In this document: positions 63,880 to 64,000 of the stretch, one piece after another | Layout of the letters: each line of letters starts with the position of its first letter | Position numbering within the stretch: position 1 is the stretch's first letter | Assembly (NCBI GenBank): GCA_903813345.2 | Contig: CAIIXF020000007.1 | Span: 12,209,031-12,273,030, forward strand | Length of the DNA stretch: 64,000 bases | Direction of reading: 5' to 3' | DNA from: Owenia fusiformis | Taxonomy: Eukaryota > Annelida > Polychaeta > Sabellida > Oweniidae | Made by a program: the position numbers and the translations under genes | The notes under the pieces: generated by a model | Seen by the model: the letters and a program-made list of their open reading frames with translations, nothing else | What the model was told of the DNA's origin: nothing | The model's database searches: none

Positions 63880-64000
63880 GTAGGCGTACGTGTATAGATA
63901 CCTGTAATAGTAACAATATATGAAAAAATAAAGAATGACTATGATTGGGAGAAATATTTAATCCAATGCCAATGGTGTACCTAAAGTTCATCTTTTGTTA

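Overview
This is animal nuclear DNA. Genes are split by introns with GT-AG junctions, the sequence is AT-rich, and all four recognisable proteins are metazoan. Long introns packed with short inverted-repeat elements, together with the gene set, fit a lophotrochozoan, most likely a bivalve mollusc. The species assignment is inference; the exon structures were read directly and checked for phase.

Layout. (1) 357-6405, minus strand: a class I ARF GTPase, complete at 182 aa in four coding exons, with a probable 5'UTR exon near 11.1 kb. (2) 11225-22867, plus strand: a BTB-BACK-Kelch (KLHL) protein. It starts about 130 bp from the ARF 5' exon, so the two genes appear to share a divergent promoter. 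Its introns hold several DNA transposons, and the donor at the end of kelch exon 6 has been amplified into fifteen 54-bp tandem copies. (3) 28262-32731, minus strand: a small proline-rich CD225/dispanin membrane protein with a possible in-frame N-terminal exon upstream. (4) 39940 to the right edge, plus strand: a receptor guanylate cyclase of natriuretic-receptor type. It has a TATA/Inr promoter and 19 exons encoding signal peptide, ANF-receptor ectodomain, one membrane helix, pseudokinase domain and dimerisation helix. The cyclase catalytic domain lies beyond the window.

The genes are not obviously related in function: membrane traffic (ARF), ubiquitin-ligase adaptor (KLHL), membrane protein (dispanin) and cGMP signalling (receptor cyclase).

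The remaining sequence is mostly non-autonomous mobile DNA. The most striking pattern is a set of at least six elements with unrelated interiors whose ends start with CAC (two with the heptamer CACGGTG) and which are flanked by direct repeats of 5 bp (5-6 bp in one case). That is the signature of Transib/RAG-like transposition. There are also TA-flanked mariner-like, 6-bp, 8-bp and 9-bp target-duplication elements, a recurrent class of short hairpins, G-run repeats and tandem minisatellites. No rRNA, CRISPR array or intact tRNA was seen.
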